From positions 1,674,001 through 1,738,000 of the forward strand of contig NZ_PJND01000007.1 of NCBI RefSeq assembly GCF_002846575.1: 64,000 nt of DNA, read 5' to 3'. Under the pieces are notes generated by a model that was not told where the DNA came from, did not search any database, and saw nothing but the letters and a program-made list of their open reading frames with translations. A program made the position numbers and the translations under genes. The stretch is from Flavobacterium lindanitolerans (GTDB lineage: Bacteria > Bacteroidota > Bacteroidia > Flavobacteriales > Flavobacteriaceae). Below, piece after piece: positions 25,401 through 34,157 of this stretch (positions are counted from its first letter, which is position 1; every line of letters begins with the position of its first letter).

Positions 25401-25973
25401 TTATATTATGATGGTTCCTTTATGATAAAACGTCATTTTAGCATTTTCAATAAATTCTTCAATTGAAGTTTTTTTGGTTGCTTTTTTATTATGGAATTCA
25501 ATATAATATTCAGTAGGATTGATTACACCAATTTGAATTAACCAAAATTTAAAGCGTTTAGTTTGAGGATTTGGATTCAACTCTTCAAGTTCTTCAAAAC
25601 AACAAATTGATAAACTATCATTTCGAATGAAGTTATAAATTATTTTTTGGTCACTTGTTAATGAATCAAGTTGGGACTTACTTTTCTTTACCGTCTCTTT
25701 TCCAACAATTATATCAGGATTAAATATTCCCTTTTTAAAAAGTATTTCATAGCTTTTATTTTCAATTGAAACAGTTATAATTTTTTCTCCAAATTGATAA
25801 CTGTTATCTGCAACGAGTTGAATGTTTTCTTGAAATCTTGGATAATTGCCTTTTTTGTATTTGCTTGAGTTAAAGACTTCTTTTGCAAATCTATATTTTT
25901 CTTCATTTAGGTTTTGTCCAAAGGTGTTGGTTAGATTTATTACAAGTAAGATTGAAAAAAGAAGTTTTCTCAT
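25401..25973 (-). CDS. Secreted protein of unknown function
   Basis: The 190-residue protein has a signal peptide (MRKLLFSILLVINLTNTFGQ) and no recognisable motif. The mature part is rich in Lys, Asn, Ile and Phe, with a Cys pair in SICCFEELEELNPN. It opens an AT-rich block of leftward genes (25.4-27.6 kb) that look like accessory genes. Start supported by the signal peptide. Confidence 0.65.
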   Translation of the reverse strand: MRKLLFSILLVINLTNTFGQNLNEEKYRFAKEVFNSSKYKKGNYPRFQENIQLVADNSYQFGEKIITVSIENKSYEILFKKGIFNPDIIVGKETVKKSKSQLDSLTSDQKIIYNFIRNDSLSICCFEELEELNPNPQTKRFKFWLIQIGVINPTEYYIEFHNKKATKKTSIEEFIENAKMTFYHKGTIII

Positions 25974-25997
25974 TGTTTATAACTTTAGAAGATTTTA

Positions 25998-26462
25998 CTA
26001 AAATTGTTTGTTGTTCTCTTTAAAATACTCAACAAGAAGTTTTATAATATTATCTTCATATTCATAAAACTTATCATCGAGTTGGTCCCATTTTTCAGAA
26101 ATTCCCTCGTTAAGACTTTTCATTATTTCTCTCCTTGTTTGTGTATCTTTTGATATTGGATTTTGTGGAAAAATTCGAATTGCTTCATAGATTAATTTAG
26201 CGGTTTTATAAGCACCAATATTTTCATATGCTTTTAATACCTCATATGTGTAATCGCCTGAACTATTAAAAAAGAATTGGTCAAATCCGCCATTATTTAC
26301 TTGCCCCTCCAAAATATCAACAAATACAAACGTTTTTTCAACTTCACTCAGATTGGAAATGTTTTCATAATTGTAATCCAATTTATGCCATATAATTTCT
26401 CCAATTTGAAGGATAATTTCTTCTTCATTTTCTTGGTTTAATATTTCAGTAATTTTTTTCAT
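25998..26462 (-). CDS. DUF4375/DMP19-like protein
   Basis: The 154-residue protein contains the pattern VNNGGFDQFFFNSSG and TYEVLKAYENIGAYKTA, typical of DUF4375 (DMP19-like) proteins. Members are small, helical, cytosolic and of unknown role, often near toxin-immunity or accessory loci. No signal peptide is seen. It lies 24 bases upstream of the secreted protein gene and may be co-transcribed with it. Confidence 0.75.
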   Translation of the reverse strand: MKKITEILNQENEEEIILQIGEIIWHKLDYNYENISNLSEVEKTFVFVDILEGQVNNGGFDQFFFNSSGDYTYEVLKAYENIGAYKTAKLIYEAIRIFPQNPISKDTQTRREIMKSLNEGISEKWDQLDDKFYEYEDNIIKLLVEYFKENNKQF

Positions 26463-26504
26463 TTACTGGTTGGGATTTTATAATAAGAAACTAAGTAGTT
26501 GTAA

Positions 26505-27242
26505 TTATATATTAGGCGAATTGTGTTTTCTAATTAAAATAGGAGTTAATATCAACGAAATAAACCAAGCTGAAATAATAGTCACGATTAAATGTCCGTA
26601 TAATTTATAATCCAATCCACAAAAAAGTCTAATAAAAACAATTGCCAACGTCAAACACATTGAAACAATCCAGTATCTCCTGTTTAATGGTTTGAATGCT
26701 TTTGTATCTTTTGGTAGCCTGAGTATTGCAAAAAGAATTATCAGGGCACCAATAAAGGTACTTAAATGTTGCAAAACCTTCCAGTAAGGTATTTGCATTT
26801 CAAATAGCCTAATGGTATTTTGTAGTGATGGAATTTTTTCAACAAAATAGGCATGCTGATGTGTAAATCCATCCCAGAAAATATGCGAAAAGGCACCAAT
26901 CAAAATAGAAATTATTACGATTAACCAGTTTTTCTGAAAGTATTTATTCCAGTCAAACTGTTTGAAAGTTGAAATCCTTAATCTTAATGGAACAGGCAAA
27001 TTATCGAATAAGTTATTGCGGACAATATTATGAAAAATAAAACTCAATATAATTCCTAAAGGCAAATCAAACCAAAAAACACCTGCTATTGTATGACTGT
27101 AGTTGCTAGAGGTTTTCATCCTTAAAAAATATTCAAAATCAGGAGTCATACTTCCAATTACAAGCCCTGTCAATGAAAACCATTTTCTGTTTAGAAATGT
27201 CATTGGTAAAACTATAGCCGGATGAGAAAAAGTAAATGGCAT
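26505..27242 (-). CDS. DUF4184 family membrane protein
   Basis: The 245-residue protein begins MPFTFSHPAIVLPMTFL and has GSMTPDFEYFLRMKT and GAFSHIFWDGFTHQHAYFV. These His/Asp motifs within membrane helices are the DUF4184 signature and resemble the metal-site pattern of YdjM-like membrane hydrolases (DUF457). About six helices are present. The function is unproven. It lies 13 bases after the small lipoprotein gene, so the two probably form a unit. Confidence 0.85.
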   Translation of the reverse strand: MPFTFSHPAIVLPMTFLNRKWFSLTGLVIGSMTPDFEYFLRMKTSSNYSHTIAGVFWFDLPLGIILSFIFHNIVRNNLFDNLPVPLRLRISTFKQFDWNKYFQKNWLIVIISILIGAFSHIFWDGFTHQHAYFVEKIPSLQNTIRLFEMQIPYWKVLQHLSTFIGALIILFAILRLPKDTKAFKPLNRRYWIVSMCLTLAIVFIRLFCGLDYKLYGHLIVTIISAWFISLILTPILIRKHNSPNI

Positions 27243-27255
27243 TTTTGTAGAAGCT

Positions 27256-27579
27256 TTAATTAAGAATCAATTCTATAGTTTTGTTTTTTCCATTTTCTAT
27301 TTTAATAGTATCTGTACGGTATCCCTTTTTTTGAACTATCAATTCTGTATTATTGGAAGAAAAAACAAAACCGCTCATGTAATGAATTTCAAAAAAACCT
27401 TTAGCATCTGTGTATATCGTATCATGCTTACCAATTTCTCTCAGCATGACTTTTTCAATTGGCTCACGAGTCTGTTTGTCAATAATTATTCCGCTCACAT
27501 TTTTGTAACCATCACAAGAGGAAATAAAAATTGTGATGATAACAACTATTAAACTAGAACTCAGTTTCTGTAATTTCAT
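27256..27579 (-). CDS. Small lipoprotein with carboxypeptidase-regulatory-like domain
   Basis: The 107-residue protein has a lipoprotein signal with lipobox ISSC (about 19-22). A single beta-sandwich resembling CarboxypepD_reg follows: VSGIIIDKQTREPIEKVMLR, then TDAKGFFEIHY. Such domains are common on Bacteroidota surface proteins and at TonB-receptor N-termini; as a free lipoprotein it may be a surface binding module. It starts the small AT-rich block. Confidence 0.75.
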   Translation of the reverse strand: MKLQKLSSSLIVVIITIFISSCDGYKNVSGIIIDKQTREPIEKVMLREIGKHDTIYTDAKGFFEIHYMSGFVFSSNNTELIVQKKGYRTDTIKIENGKNKTIELILN

Positions 27580-27897
27580 ATTTTATCCGTTTTGTCAAAA
27601 AGACCTTTTATCATGTTTAATTTCTGTATAAATCTGCCTAATGTTATCCTGTTGTCATTAGACATCCGAAACATAATTCTATATAAATGAAATCAGATAG
27701 TTTGTGGAGTCATAAAGCAATATGGTATCCATTATTTTAGTTATTATCGATGCTGGGAGCTATATCAAAATATGTTTTAAAGCAATTTTGCTCTGCGACT
27801 TAGCGTCTTTGCGTGAAAATTGCCCGCAAAGACGCTAAGTCGCAAAGTCCACATGAAAAAACGATTAAAAGTAAACATTTTTCGCATGTCCTTTTAA
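27580..27897. other. Intergenic region with a hairpin repeat
   Basis: No convincing gene was found. The right half holds the long inverted repeat at 27791-27847; the left half is AT-rich and featureless. Confidence 0.6.
27791..27847. repeat. 23-bp inverted repeat, octamer-type
   Basis: Arms 27791-27813 and 27825-27847 are complementary at 22 of 23 positions around an 11-base spacer. Each arm reads as 8-base units of the form CGC[A/T]AAGN. No T-run follows, so it is not a typical terminator. A degenerate relative lies at 53535-53595. Confidence 0.8.
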
Positions 27898-28422
27898 CTA
27901 AAGCTTTAACTGCAATTTCATCATTATATCCGTCTGTTCGTCATTGCCTAATCTAAAAATATGTTTGTCAAATTCGACAAAGCCGTTCTTTTTATAGAAA
28001 GCAAGAGCCCGATGGTTTTCTTCCCATACGCCAAGCCAGACATAATCGGCTTTTGTTTCTTTTGCTATCTGTATTGCTTTTTCATAGAGCAGTTGGCCGA
28101 CTTTCTTTCCATGAAATTCTTTAAGCACATAAATCCTTTCAATTTCAAGTGCCTTGTCATCTTTTAATTCGGTTTGCGATGCTCCGAAGTTAATTTTCAG
28201 ATATCCGATAACGGTATCTTCTTCCAACGCAAAATAAAATTCCGAGTTGGTATTGCTGAGTTCCGAATGTAGTTTTTCGGTTGAAAAACTTTTCTCAAGA
28301 TACTCCTTCATATTTTCCTCGGTATTGCTTTCGGCAAAAGTTTCGAAAAAAGTCTGCCGACCAATTTTTTGCAATTGGTCGATATCATTTAAGGTGACCT
28401 TTTTTAGTTGAATATTCTCCAT
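27898..28422 (-). CDS. GNAT-family N-acetyltransferase
   Basis: The 174-residue protein has the complete GNAT fold: N-terminal VTLNDIDQLQKIGRQTFFET, the CoA-binding motif A in ERIYVLKEFHGKKVGQLLYE (HGKKVG at 104-109), and motif B with WEENHRALAFYKKNGF. It resembles PaiA/YvbK-type acetyltransferases that act on polyamines or small amines. Its start is 2 bases beyond the stop of the metallopeptidase-like gene, so the two are co-transcribed. The acceptor substrate is unknown. Confidence 0.9.
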   Translation of the reverse strand: MENIQLKKVTLNDIDQLQKIGRQTFFETFAESNTEENMKEYLEKSFSTEKLHSELSNTNSEFYFALEEDTVIGYLKINFGASQTELKDDKALEIERIYVLKEFHGKKVGQLLYEKAIQIAKETKADYVWLGVWEENHRALAFYKKNGFVEFDKHIFRLGNDEQTDIMMKLQLKL

Positions 28423-28424
28423 TA

Positions 28425-29822
28425 TTATTTGATAAGTTTGTTTGGAAAACGTTTATTCATCATGTCTTCTACCGTTGATTTATGGCGGTTGATGATAAAC
28501 AGTTTGGTATTGTCCGGAAGGTTAAAAATTTCAATAAATTCAGCCTTCGGATTTAGTTTTTTGTTTTTAAGTATGTCGAAGTAGTCTTTTAGCAGGTTGA
28601 GTTTTTGTTCATGGTTTTGCGAAATGACAACTACTTTTGTTATAGGCATAGCCATTGTTTTTTCCACTTCGGTGGCGCTAACCGGAGCCCCCATTCTGTT
28701 ATTCGAATATTTACGGAAATTTCTTCTGAAATAAGTCCAGTCGCTAGGAGTATCGGCAACAATGTAACGGTAAGCAAATAGGTGTGAAAGTTCATTATTC
28801 CACTGTGGAAACTGAGTATCATAAGTGTTTACATAGGCTTTTACAAATGCTTCATCCATTGGTTTTTTGTCTTCAATATATTTTTTCAGTACCGGATAAA
28901 TTGCTTTTGCCATTTCAGATACATATTTATTGGCATACCATTCGCCATCATCTGCCTTTTTATTGATTTGCTCAATTACATAGCCATTGCCTAATGCGGT
29001 AGCCAATACTTCATTCATTAGCAATAAGGCATATTGGCTGTTAGGTGATTTGGTTTCGTTAAACCATTTTTGGATATTTTCTTTCATTTGCAACGACTGA
29101 TTGTCATAAACAATATGGTATATTTCGTGCATGGCAACGCTAAAAAAGGAAACATGGTCTTTTAAATCCAAAGGAGCTTCACAAACAGCAACATTAATAA
29201 AAGCTCTTGCTCCCAGATTGCCTTTGTCTAAAGAAGGAAGAAGGTTGAGTTCAAACGGAATGTTTTTGTCCCAGTTGGTGTTATAGAAAGTGAGTCCTGT
29301 CTGGAAAAAGTTGGAAAACTGATTGTTTTTGATATAGTTCTGCAGGTTGTTTTTCTGGACTTCAAAGGCTGTTTTGTTGGGTTCAAAAACAAGCTCGCGG
29401 TATATGGGCAGGAAATTTTCCAGGGTTTCAGAAAATACAGATAAGTACTCGTTGGGTATAAGGCCTAAGGATTTGTTCCTGAAATCGGCAATTGTTTGAC
29501 TGATAGCCAGATTTCTTTCCAACATATCGCGTGACATCAGTCCTGTTTTTAGAGGAGATGGATATTGCGTAAAAGCATAGGTATAATCAATTGGCAACTG
29601 TTCAAAGTCTGCAATCTGTTTTTTAAACGCCTCGGTATTGTATTTTGAATTTGAAAAAATAGACTTTAATTCGTTATCAGGATAGTTGTCTGATATTTTG
29701 GTAATAAAGTCATAAACGGCATAAGGTTCTGAGCAGCTTAGCTTAAATTCTACGGGTTGTTGTGCGAAAACGGAGGATGTGCTTGTTGCCAAAACAAGAA
29801 GCAGGGTGATGATTTTTTTCAT
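28425..29822 (-). CDS. Secreted protein with HEXXH motif, putative gluzincin metallopeptidase
   Basis: The 465-residue protein has a signal peptide (MKKIITLLLVLATSTSSVFA). At 232-236 it has HEIYH in SVAMHEIYHIVYD, and 35 residues later Glu271 in LLLMNEVLATALGNG. An HEXXH followed at this distance by a NExxA-like helix is the zinc site of gluzincin peptidases. No named peptidase family is recognised from the rest of the protein. It probably acts in the periplasm. The GNAT gene follows 2 bases after. Confidence 0.7.
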   Translation of the reverse strand: MKKIITLLLVLATSTSSVFAQQPVEFKLSCSEPYAVYDFITKISDNYPDNELKSIFSNSKYNTEAFKKQIADFEQLPIDYTYAFTQYPSPLKTGLMSRDMLERNLAISQTIADFRNKSLGLIPNEYLSVFSETLENFLPIYRELVFEPNKTAFEVQKNNLQNYIKNNQFSNFFQTGLTFYNTNWDKNIPFELNLLPSLDKGNLGARAFINVAVCEAPLDLKDHVSFFSVAMHEIYHIVYDNQSLQMKENIQKWFNETKSPNSQYALLLMNEVLATALGNGYVIEQINKKADDGEWYANKYVSEMAKAIYPVLKKYIEDKKPMDEAFVKAYVNTYDTQFPQWNNELSHLFAYRYIVADTPSDWTYFRRNFRKYSNNRMGAPVSATEVEKTMAMPITKVVVISQNHEQKLNLLKDYFDILKNKKLNPKAEFIEIFNLPDNTKLFIINRHKSTVEDMMNKRFPNKLIK

Positions 29823-29967
29823 TCGATAAGTTTTTTGATTGATGATGATACACTACCATGATAGTGCATTTGCTAAGATAAAAGTTTTTTCAAATGAAAA
29901 TAGTTGAGGTTGAAAAATTAAGAGAAGATTAGGTTTTTTCGGGATTAGCCCCAGATTAATAAATCAA

Positions 29968-29975
29968 TATCTTTG
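29968..29975 (+). promoter_or_regulatory. Promoter -7 box TATCTTTG for the lipoprotein gene
   Basis: It matches TAnnTTTG and lies 17 bases before the ATG at 29993. The -33 position holds a TTA rather than TTG. Confidence 0.5.
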
Positions 29976-29992
29976 TTTCTTAAAGTATAAAA

Positions 29993-30472
29993 ATGGGCAA
30001 AAAGATTAGTTGTGTTTGTATAAGACTCCTATTAATCTGTGGTTTTCTTTCCTGCAAGCAGAAACAGGCACCGGAAATCCACAAGATTCCGGAATCAAAA
30101 ACAGAAAAGCAAGCAGAAAATGGAACTGCTGAAATTGAGAACTTTGATGCTTTTTTCGAACGGTTTTCTAAAGATAGTGTCTTTCAAAAAGAAAGAACTA
30201 AATATCCTTTGAAAATAGCCTATTATGAAGATATAGACGAAGACTTATCTGTGCGTTATGCTAAGGAAACGGAAAGTGCGTATACTGATTTTACTGCGGA
30301 TACTTTGGCTATGAATAAAAAAACAGACAGGTTTACTTTTAAGATAGAAAAGACAGATACTAAAATTATATACAAAAGGGTAGGGTATGATAACGGAATT
30401 TACATATCCTATATATTTTCGCTTTTTGGAAACTCCTGGTTTTTATCTGAAATCAGAGACGAATCTACCTAA
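29993..30472 (+). CDS. Small lipoprotein, unknown function
   Basis: The 159-residue protein has a lipoprotein signal with lipobox LSC near residue 21 (GFLSCKQKQ) and a Lys/Glu-rich linker. The C-terminal domain has FDAFFERFSKDSVFQKERTK and ends ISYIFSLFGNSWFLSEIRD. That layout resembles DUF4348-type lipoproteins of Bacteroidota; the assignment is tentative. It is a single rightward gene, with its own promoter box and a strong terminator. Confidence 0.7.
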   Translation: MGKKISCVCIRLLLICGFLSCKQKQAPEIHKIPESKTEKQAENGTAEIENFDAFFERFSKDSVFQKERTKYPLKIAYYEDIDEDLSVRYAKETESAYTDFTADTLAMNKKTDRFTFKIEKTDTKIIYKRVGYDNGIYISYIFSLFGNSWFLSEIRDEST

Positions 30473-30527
30473 AGTTTGCATTACAGGCTAACAGCCTGGT
30501 GAGACATTTCTAAAGATTTGGAAATAA

Positions 30528-30561
30528 TAAAAAAGCCTGTCCAAATCGGACAGGCTTTTTT
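30528..30561. terminator. Bidirectional terminator
   Basis: AGCCTGTCC and GGACAGGCT pair across a short loop, with A- and T-runs on both sides, between convergent genes. Confidence 0.9.
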
Positions 30562-30562
30562 A

Positions 30563-31441
30563 TTATTTATTTTCGTTTATTATTTGTTTTGCATTACCGT
30601 TTTCCGGATTTAGTGCCAGCGATTTTTTATAAGCTTTTATGGCTTTTTCTTTTTGCCCCAATTTCATCAGGCATTCACCATAGCTGTCATAGGTGTTGTA
30701 ACCATTTGGATAAAGTTCTGTGTTTAGTTTGAAAACTTTCAGGGCTTCTTCGTTCTTGTTTTGGTTGAGCAGGTTGTAGCCAAATTCGTTGACCGCTTCT
30801 TCAGAAATATCATATTCTGATTTTGTCCCTTTTTTGAATTCCTGTTTTATTAATTTAATTGTCTTGTCTGCCAAATTGCCGGAATTGTAATAAGAGGAAA
30901 TGGTTTTTAAATTCATCTTCCTTTCTTTTTCGATTTGTTGCGCTAAAGTTTCTACAGCGTAATATTGGCGTTCTTCGTCGGTTACTTTGGTTGGGTCTAT
31001 TTTATAGCGTACCCATTTGCCGTTTGTGGACTTGTTTTTTGTAAACTGTGTTCCATAAATCTGCGGTTCTCCTTTTCTCATAAGATCTCTGTCTACGGCT
31101 GCGGCATACCACCATCTGTTGAGTGACGGATCAAGTTCTAAAGCTTTTTTAAAAGTTTTTACTGCCATGCCGGAAGCAATGGTGTCATTTCCGTGCTGGA
31201 AAACGACTCCTGAATTGAAGTAATCTTTAGCCGTTTGTACTTTGTTTTCTTTTAGTAATTCAAAAACGCGGACACGACGCAAGCTGTCTTCCTTGTTTAA
31301 AATCATCCAGTTGATATCGGATTTCATTCTGGAATTCTGGTCGTCGTCGGCCATTTTTTGTAATTCAACATTGTCGGTTTGCGAAAAAGCCTTGATTGCG
31401 CAAAGCATCAGGAATAATGCCTGAAAGATTGTTTTTTTCAT
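30563..31441 (-). CDS. Secreted TPR protein
   Basis: The 292-residue protein has a signal peptide (MKKTIFQALFLMLCAIKAFS). TPR-like helices sit near the end: NEEALKVFKLNTELYPNGYN, then TYDSYGECLMKLGQKEKAIK and AYKKSLALNPENG. The central part carries a second TPR-like stretch (AVKTFKKALELDPSLNRWWY). It is probably periplasmic and stands alone after a shared terminator. Confidence 0.82.
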   Translation of the reverse strand: MKKTIFQALFLMLCAIKAFSQTDNVELQKMADDDQNSRMKSDINWMILNKEDSLRRVRVFELLKENKVQTAKDYFNSGVVFQHGNDTIASGMAVKTFKKALELDPSLNRWWYAAAVDRDLMRKGEPQIYGTQFTKNKSTNGKWVRYKIDPTKVTDEERQYYAVETLAQQIEKERKMNLKTISSYYNSGNLADKTIKLIKQEFKKGTKSEYDISEEAVNEFGYNLLNQNKNEEALKVFKLNTELYPNGYNTYDSYGECLMKLGQKEKAIKAYKKSLALNPENGNAKQIINENK

Positions 31442-31608
31442 GTGATTTGATTGATAATTGATGATTTTTGATTGATGATTTTCGATTTTTGCCTACTGCC
31501 TTCAAAAGATAAAATTACCTATAAAAGGAATAAGAAAATTGTATAATTGGAACATGCCCGGAAAAATTATAATATTTCCAGGCATGTTCATTATAGGATG
31601 ATATGTTG

Positions 31609-33210
31609 TTACTCTTGCCTACGCGTTTTTTCAAGTTCCACTGCTTTTTGGAACATAGGGTCGTTGTTTAATAAAAACTGTTTGCCAAAGATGTCCTCTT
31701 TAGTTGTGATACGGGAATAGAGTTCTTTTATGGAATAGCTTACAGGATATTCTACATTGTTCTGAAAGATGTCTTTTGGCGTTTTGCAACCCGTAAAATC
31801 AATTTGAGATTCTATTCTGAATATGATTTTACTATGCGGCAATTGAAGCACTGTCGGATTTGTTTGAAGACCGCCAAGTAAATCGGGCGTTTCTCCTATA
31901 CTTATGAGCTGCTCATTGTTTTTGGCCAGGTTTGAAAGGTTGCTGGCAGAGGAATAAATAAATCGGTCCTGCAAGACATAGATTTTGCCTTCAAAAGAAA
32001 AATTTAAAGAATCAGGAACTACAAATTTAAAATTTGGATAGGTGATATAATACATTTTCGGCTTTTTTAAGGTAGCGGCATTTATCTTAAAAGTATGCGT
32101 AGTCCTGTTCTGCACAGAATCTTTATTGATGTTAAAATACTTTTGGTTATAAGGACTGAAATTTCTGCCAACCATTACGTTTTGCCCCAAGGTATCTTTA
32201 ACTACTTTTTTCAGAAAGTTGCTGTAAGTATTGTCACTTCCTCCGGGATTTCCTCGGATATCGAGTACAATAGCATTGACTTTATTTTTAGCAATTATTG
32301 GCCTTAAACGCTCGCTAAGAGTGTCACCATAAGCTTCGACCATCATTGGCAGCTTAGCATAGAAGATTTTTTCTTTTTCAAAATAATGGGTAATTATTGG
32401 TGTTTTTTCATCGTTATAACCGTACACCGAATTCTTTTCTTGTAAGAAAGTGACCGTGTCATTTTTTTTGATGTTCAGGTTGTATTTCTTGTTATCCTTG
32501 TCTAAAAAGACCAGTTTCAAAATGCCTTTTTTATAATTTTCTGACGGTTTGTAGAATTTTTCATGGTAAACCCTGTCATTCTCCCGGTCCCATCGTAAAG
32601 GAGATGATTGTTCAATACGGGTTTTTACATAGTCATGAATATCGGTTCCGTTGCAGCTTATGAGTTTCATTGAGGCCGGATATTTTTTATCGGAATAAGA
32701 GAACGGCAATAGATTGTAATATTGACCTGAAGTATAGACCAGTTCCAGATTTAGCTTTGTGTAGAATTGCTTGTTGACATAATCATCATATTTATAACCG
32801 TATTGGATGGAACTGGTATCAATTCCTGTTACAACCCCTTTTGGTATCCAATTGTTTTTCAGGATGTCGAGGTGCCAGCTTCCTAACATGTTTGAATGGC
32901 CGTCCTGAGCAGAATTAAGTGTTTTTTCTACAATTTGCAGGTATTCCGGAATTGTAGTCCGGGGCTGGATTTGCTTTCTTAGTTCTCTGGCATGAAGATT
33001 AAAATCGATTCCTCTTACTTCTTCATTGAAATAGACAATCGGGCTTACCTGATTGATGTAGGATACTAAGGAGTCGTGGTCTTCTAAAAGCTGTTCATAG
33101 GTTAACATAGGAGTACCTTCAATAATTGCCGAATGTGATATGGCGTTTTTGTGATTAGTGGCACAGGCAATGCAAAGGCAGATTAAAAGGAGGGATAGGG
33201 TTTTTTTCAT
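31609..33210 (-). CDS. S41-family peptidase, lipoprotein
   Basis: The ATG at 33210 gives a lipoprotein signal ending CIAC; an earlier in-frame start (33255) adds a spurious leader. Family S41 features: NAIVLDIRGNPGGSDNTYSN and the nucleophile region DRFIYSSASNLSNLAK, followed by SIGETPDLLGG. The usual catalytic Lys of CtpA-type enzymes is not seen at the expected place after the Ser, so it may belong to the tricorn/IRBP-like branch or be altered. Probably anchored to a membrane facing the periplasm. Confidence 0.82.
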   Translation of the reverse strand: MKKTLSLLLICLCIACATNHKNAISHSAIIEGTPMLTYEQLLEDHDSLVSYINQVSPIVYFNEEVRGIDFNLHARELRKQIQPRTTIPEYLQIVEKTLNSAQDGHSNMLGSWHLDILKNNWIPKGVVTGIDTSSIQYGYKYDDYVNKQFYTKLNLELVYTSGQYYNLLPFSYSDKKYPASMKLISCNGTDIHDYVKTRIEQSSPLRWDRENDRVYHEKFYKPSENYKKGILKLVFLDKDNKKYNLNIKKNDTVTFLQEKNSVYGYNDEKTPIITHYFEKEKIFYAKLPMMVEAYGDTLSERLRPIIAKNKVNAIVLDIRGNPGGSDNTYSNFLKKVVKDTLGQNVMVGRNFSPYNQKYFNINKDSVQNRTTHTFKINAATLKKPKMYYITYPNFKFVVPDSLNFSFEGKIYVLQDRFIYSSASNLSNLAKNNEQLISIGETPDLLGGLQTNPTVLQLPHSKIIFRIESQIDFTGCKTPKDIFQNNVEYPVSYSIKELYSRITTKEDIFGKQFLLNNDPMFQKAVELEKTRRQE

Positions 33211-33277
33211 GATTCTACATATTTTGACACAAAGAAATAAAACCGGTGTCTTCAAAAATTGTAAAAATCATTCACTG

Positions 33278-34120
33278 TTATTTTTTATTGTATATCCAGG
33301 TCAGGTCGTTTTGCTGTACCGAAACCTTATCGATGAGCTGTTTTGGTGAATAGCCCGAAAAGGTTTTGAAATCATTGATAAAATGGGCCTGGTCATAATA
33401 CTGATTAAAGTGGGCAATTGTTGTCAGATTGTTTTGCTGGTTTAGGATTCCGTCCAATGTGTTCCTGAAACGTATGGTTTTTAAATAGGATTTTGCGTTT
33501 TGCCCCAGATGGTTTTTAAACAATCGGAATAGGGTTGTGTCACTTATTTCCAGTTTTTTGGATAGTGTTTCGATGTTGAAGTTTTCGTTGTGGCTGTATT
33601 TCGATATGTAATGTAGTGCCTCTTTCAATTTTTCAGGTAACTCGTTTTTTAAGTTTTTGAGAAGTAAAAGTTCTAATTGTCCGGCTCTTTTTGTGAAATC
33701 GTCCTGTTCAAAAATCTGTTCCAAAGTGAAAGAATTTTTGTGGGTAAAAATTTCTTCAAAAGCATCATCAAAAGTCATCAGGTCAGCATAAGAATCTTTT
33801 GTGAAAGCTCTTAAAGCAGACGGGTAGAAAATAATACAAATCTGGTCAAGACAGCCATTTATATTGACATTGAAAGGCATTTTATGGAATCCGTAAAATC
33901 TGCTTGTAAAATTTTTATTGCCTTCTGTAATACTACAGCTGTTTGTTTTGGAGTCATTTATGTATCTGACCGCACTATGCTTATAAATTGCCAGACATAA
34001 ATTATTGTTGGGAAAGGTAGTATAGTTCAAGGACTGGTTGTCGGACTTTTTGAAAAACAAAAAATACTGAACATATTTTTTCAGCAGTTCGTTTTTTGGT
34101 TTTATAATGACTGACTTCAT
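33278..34120 (-). CDS. AraC-family transcriptional regulator
   Basis: The 280-residue protein has an N-terminal cupin-like DUF6597-type region beginning MKSVIIKPKNELLKKYVQYF. The C-terminal AraC double HTH is clear: NFNIETLSKKLEISDTTLFR, FKNHLGQNAKSYLKTIRF, then FINDFKTFSGYSPKQLI. It is a lone gene between the S41 lipoprotein and the type IX-secreted protein genes. The targets are not evident. Confidence 0.9.
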   Translation of the reverse strand: MKSVIIKPKNELLKKYVQYFLFFKKSDNQSLNYTTFPNNNLCLAIYKHSAVRYINDSKTNSCSITEGNKNFTSRFYGFHKMPFNVNINGCLDQICIIFYPSALRAFTKDSYADLMTFDDAFEEIFTHKNSFTLEQIFEQDDFTKRAGQLELLLLKNLKNELPEKLKEALHYISKYSHNENFNIETLSKKLEISDTTLFRLFKNHLGQNAKSYLKTIRFRNTLDGILNQQNNLTTIAHFNQYYDQAHFINDFKTFSGYSPKQLIDKVSVQQNDLTWIYNKK

Positions 34121-34157
34121 TCCTTTTTCGTCTGAAATTAGTAAAGTTTATAGTTTA

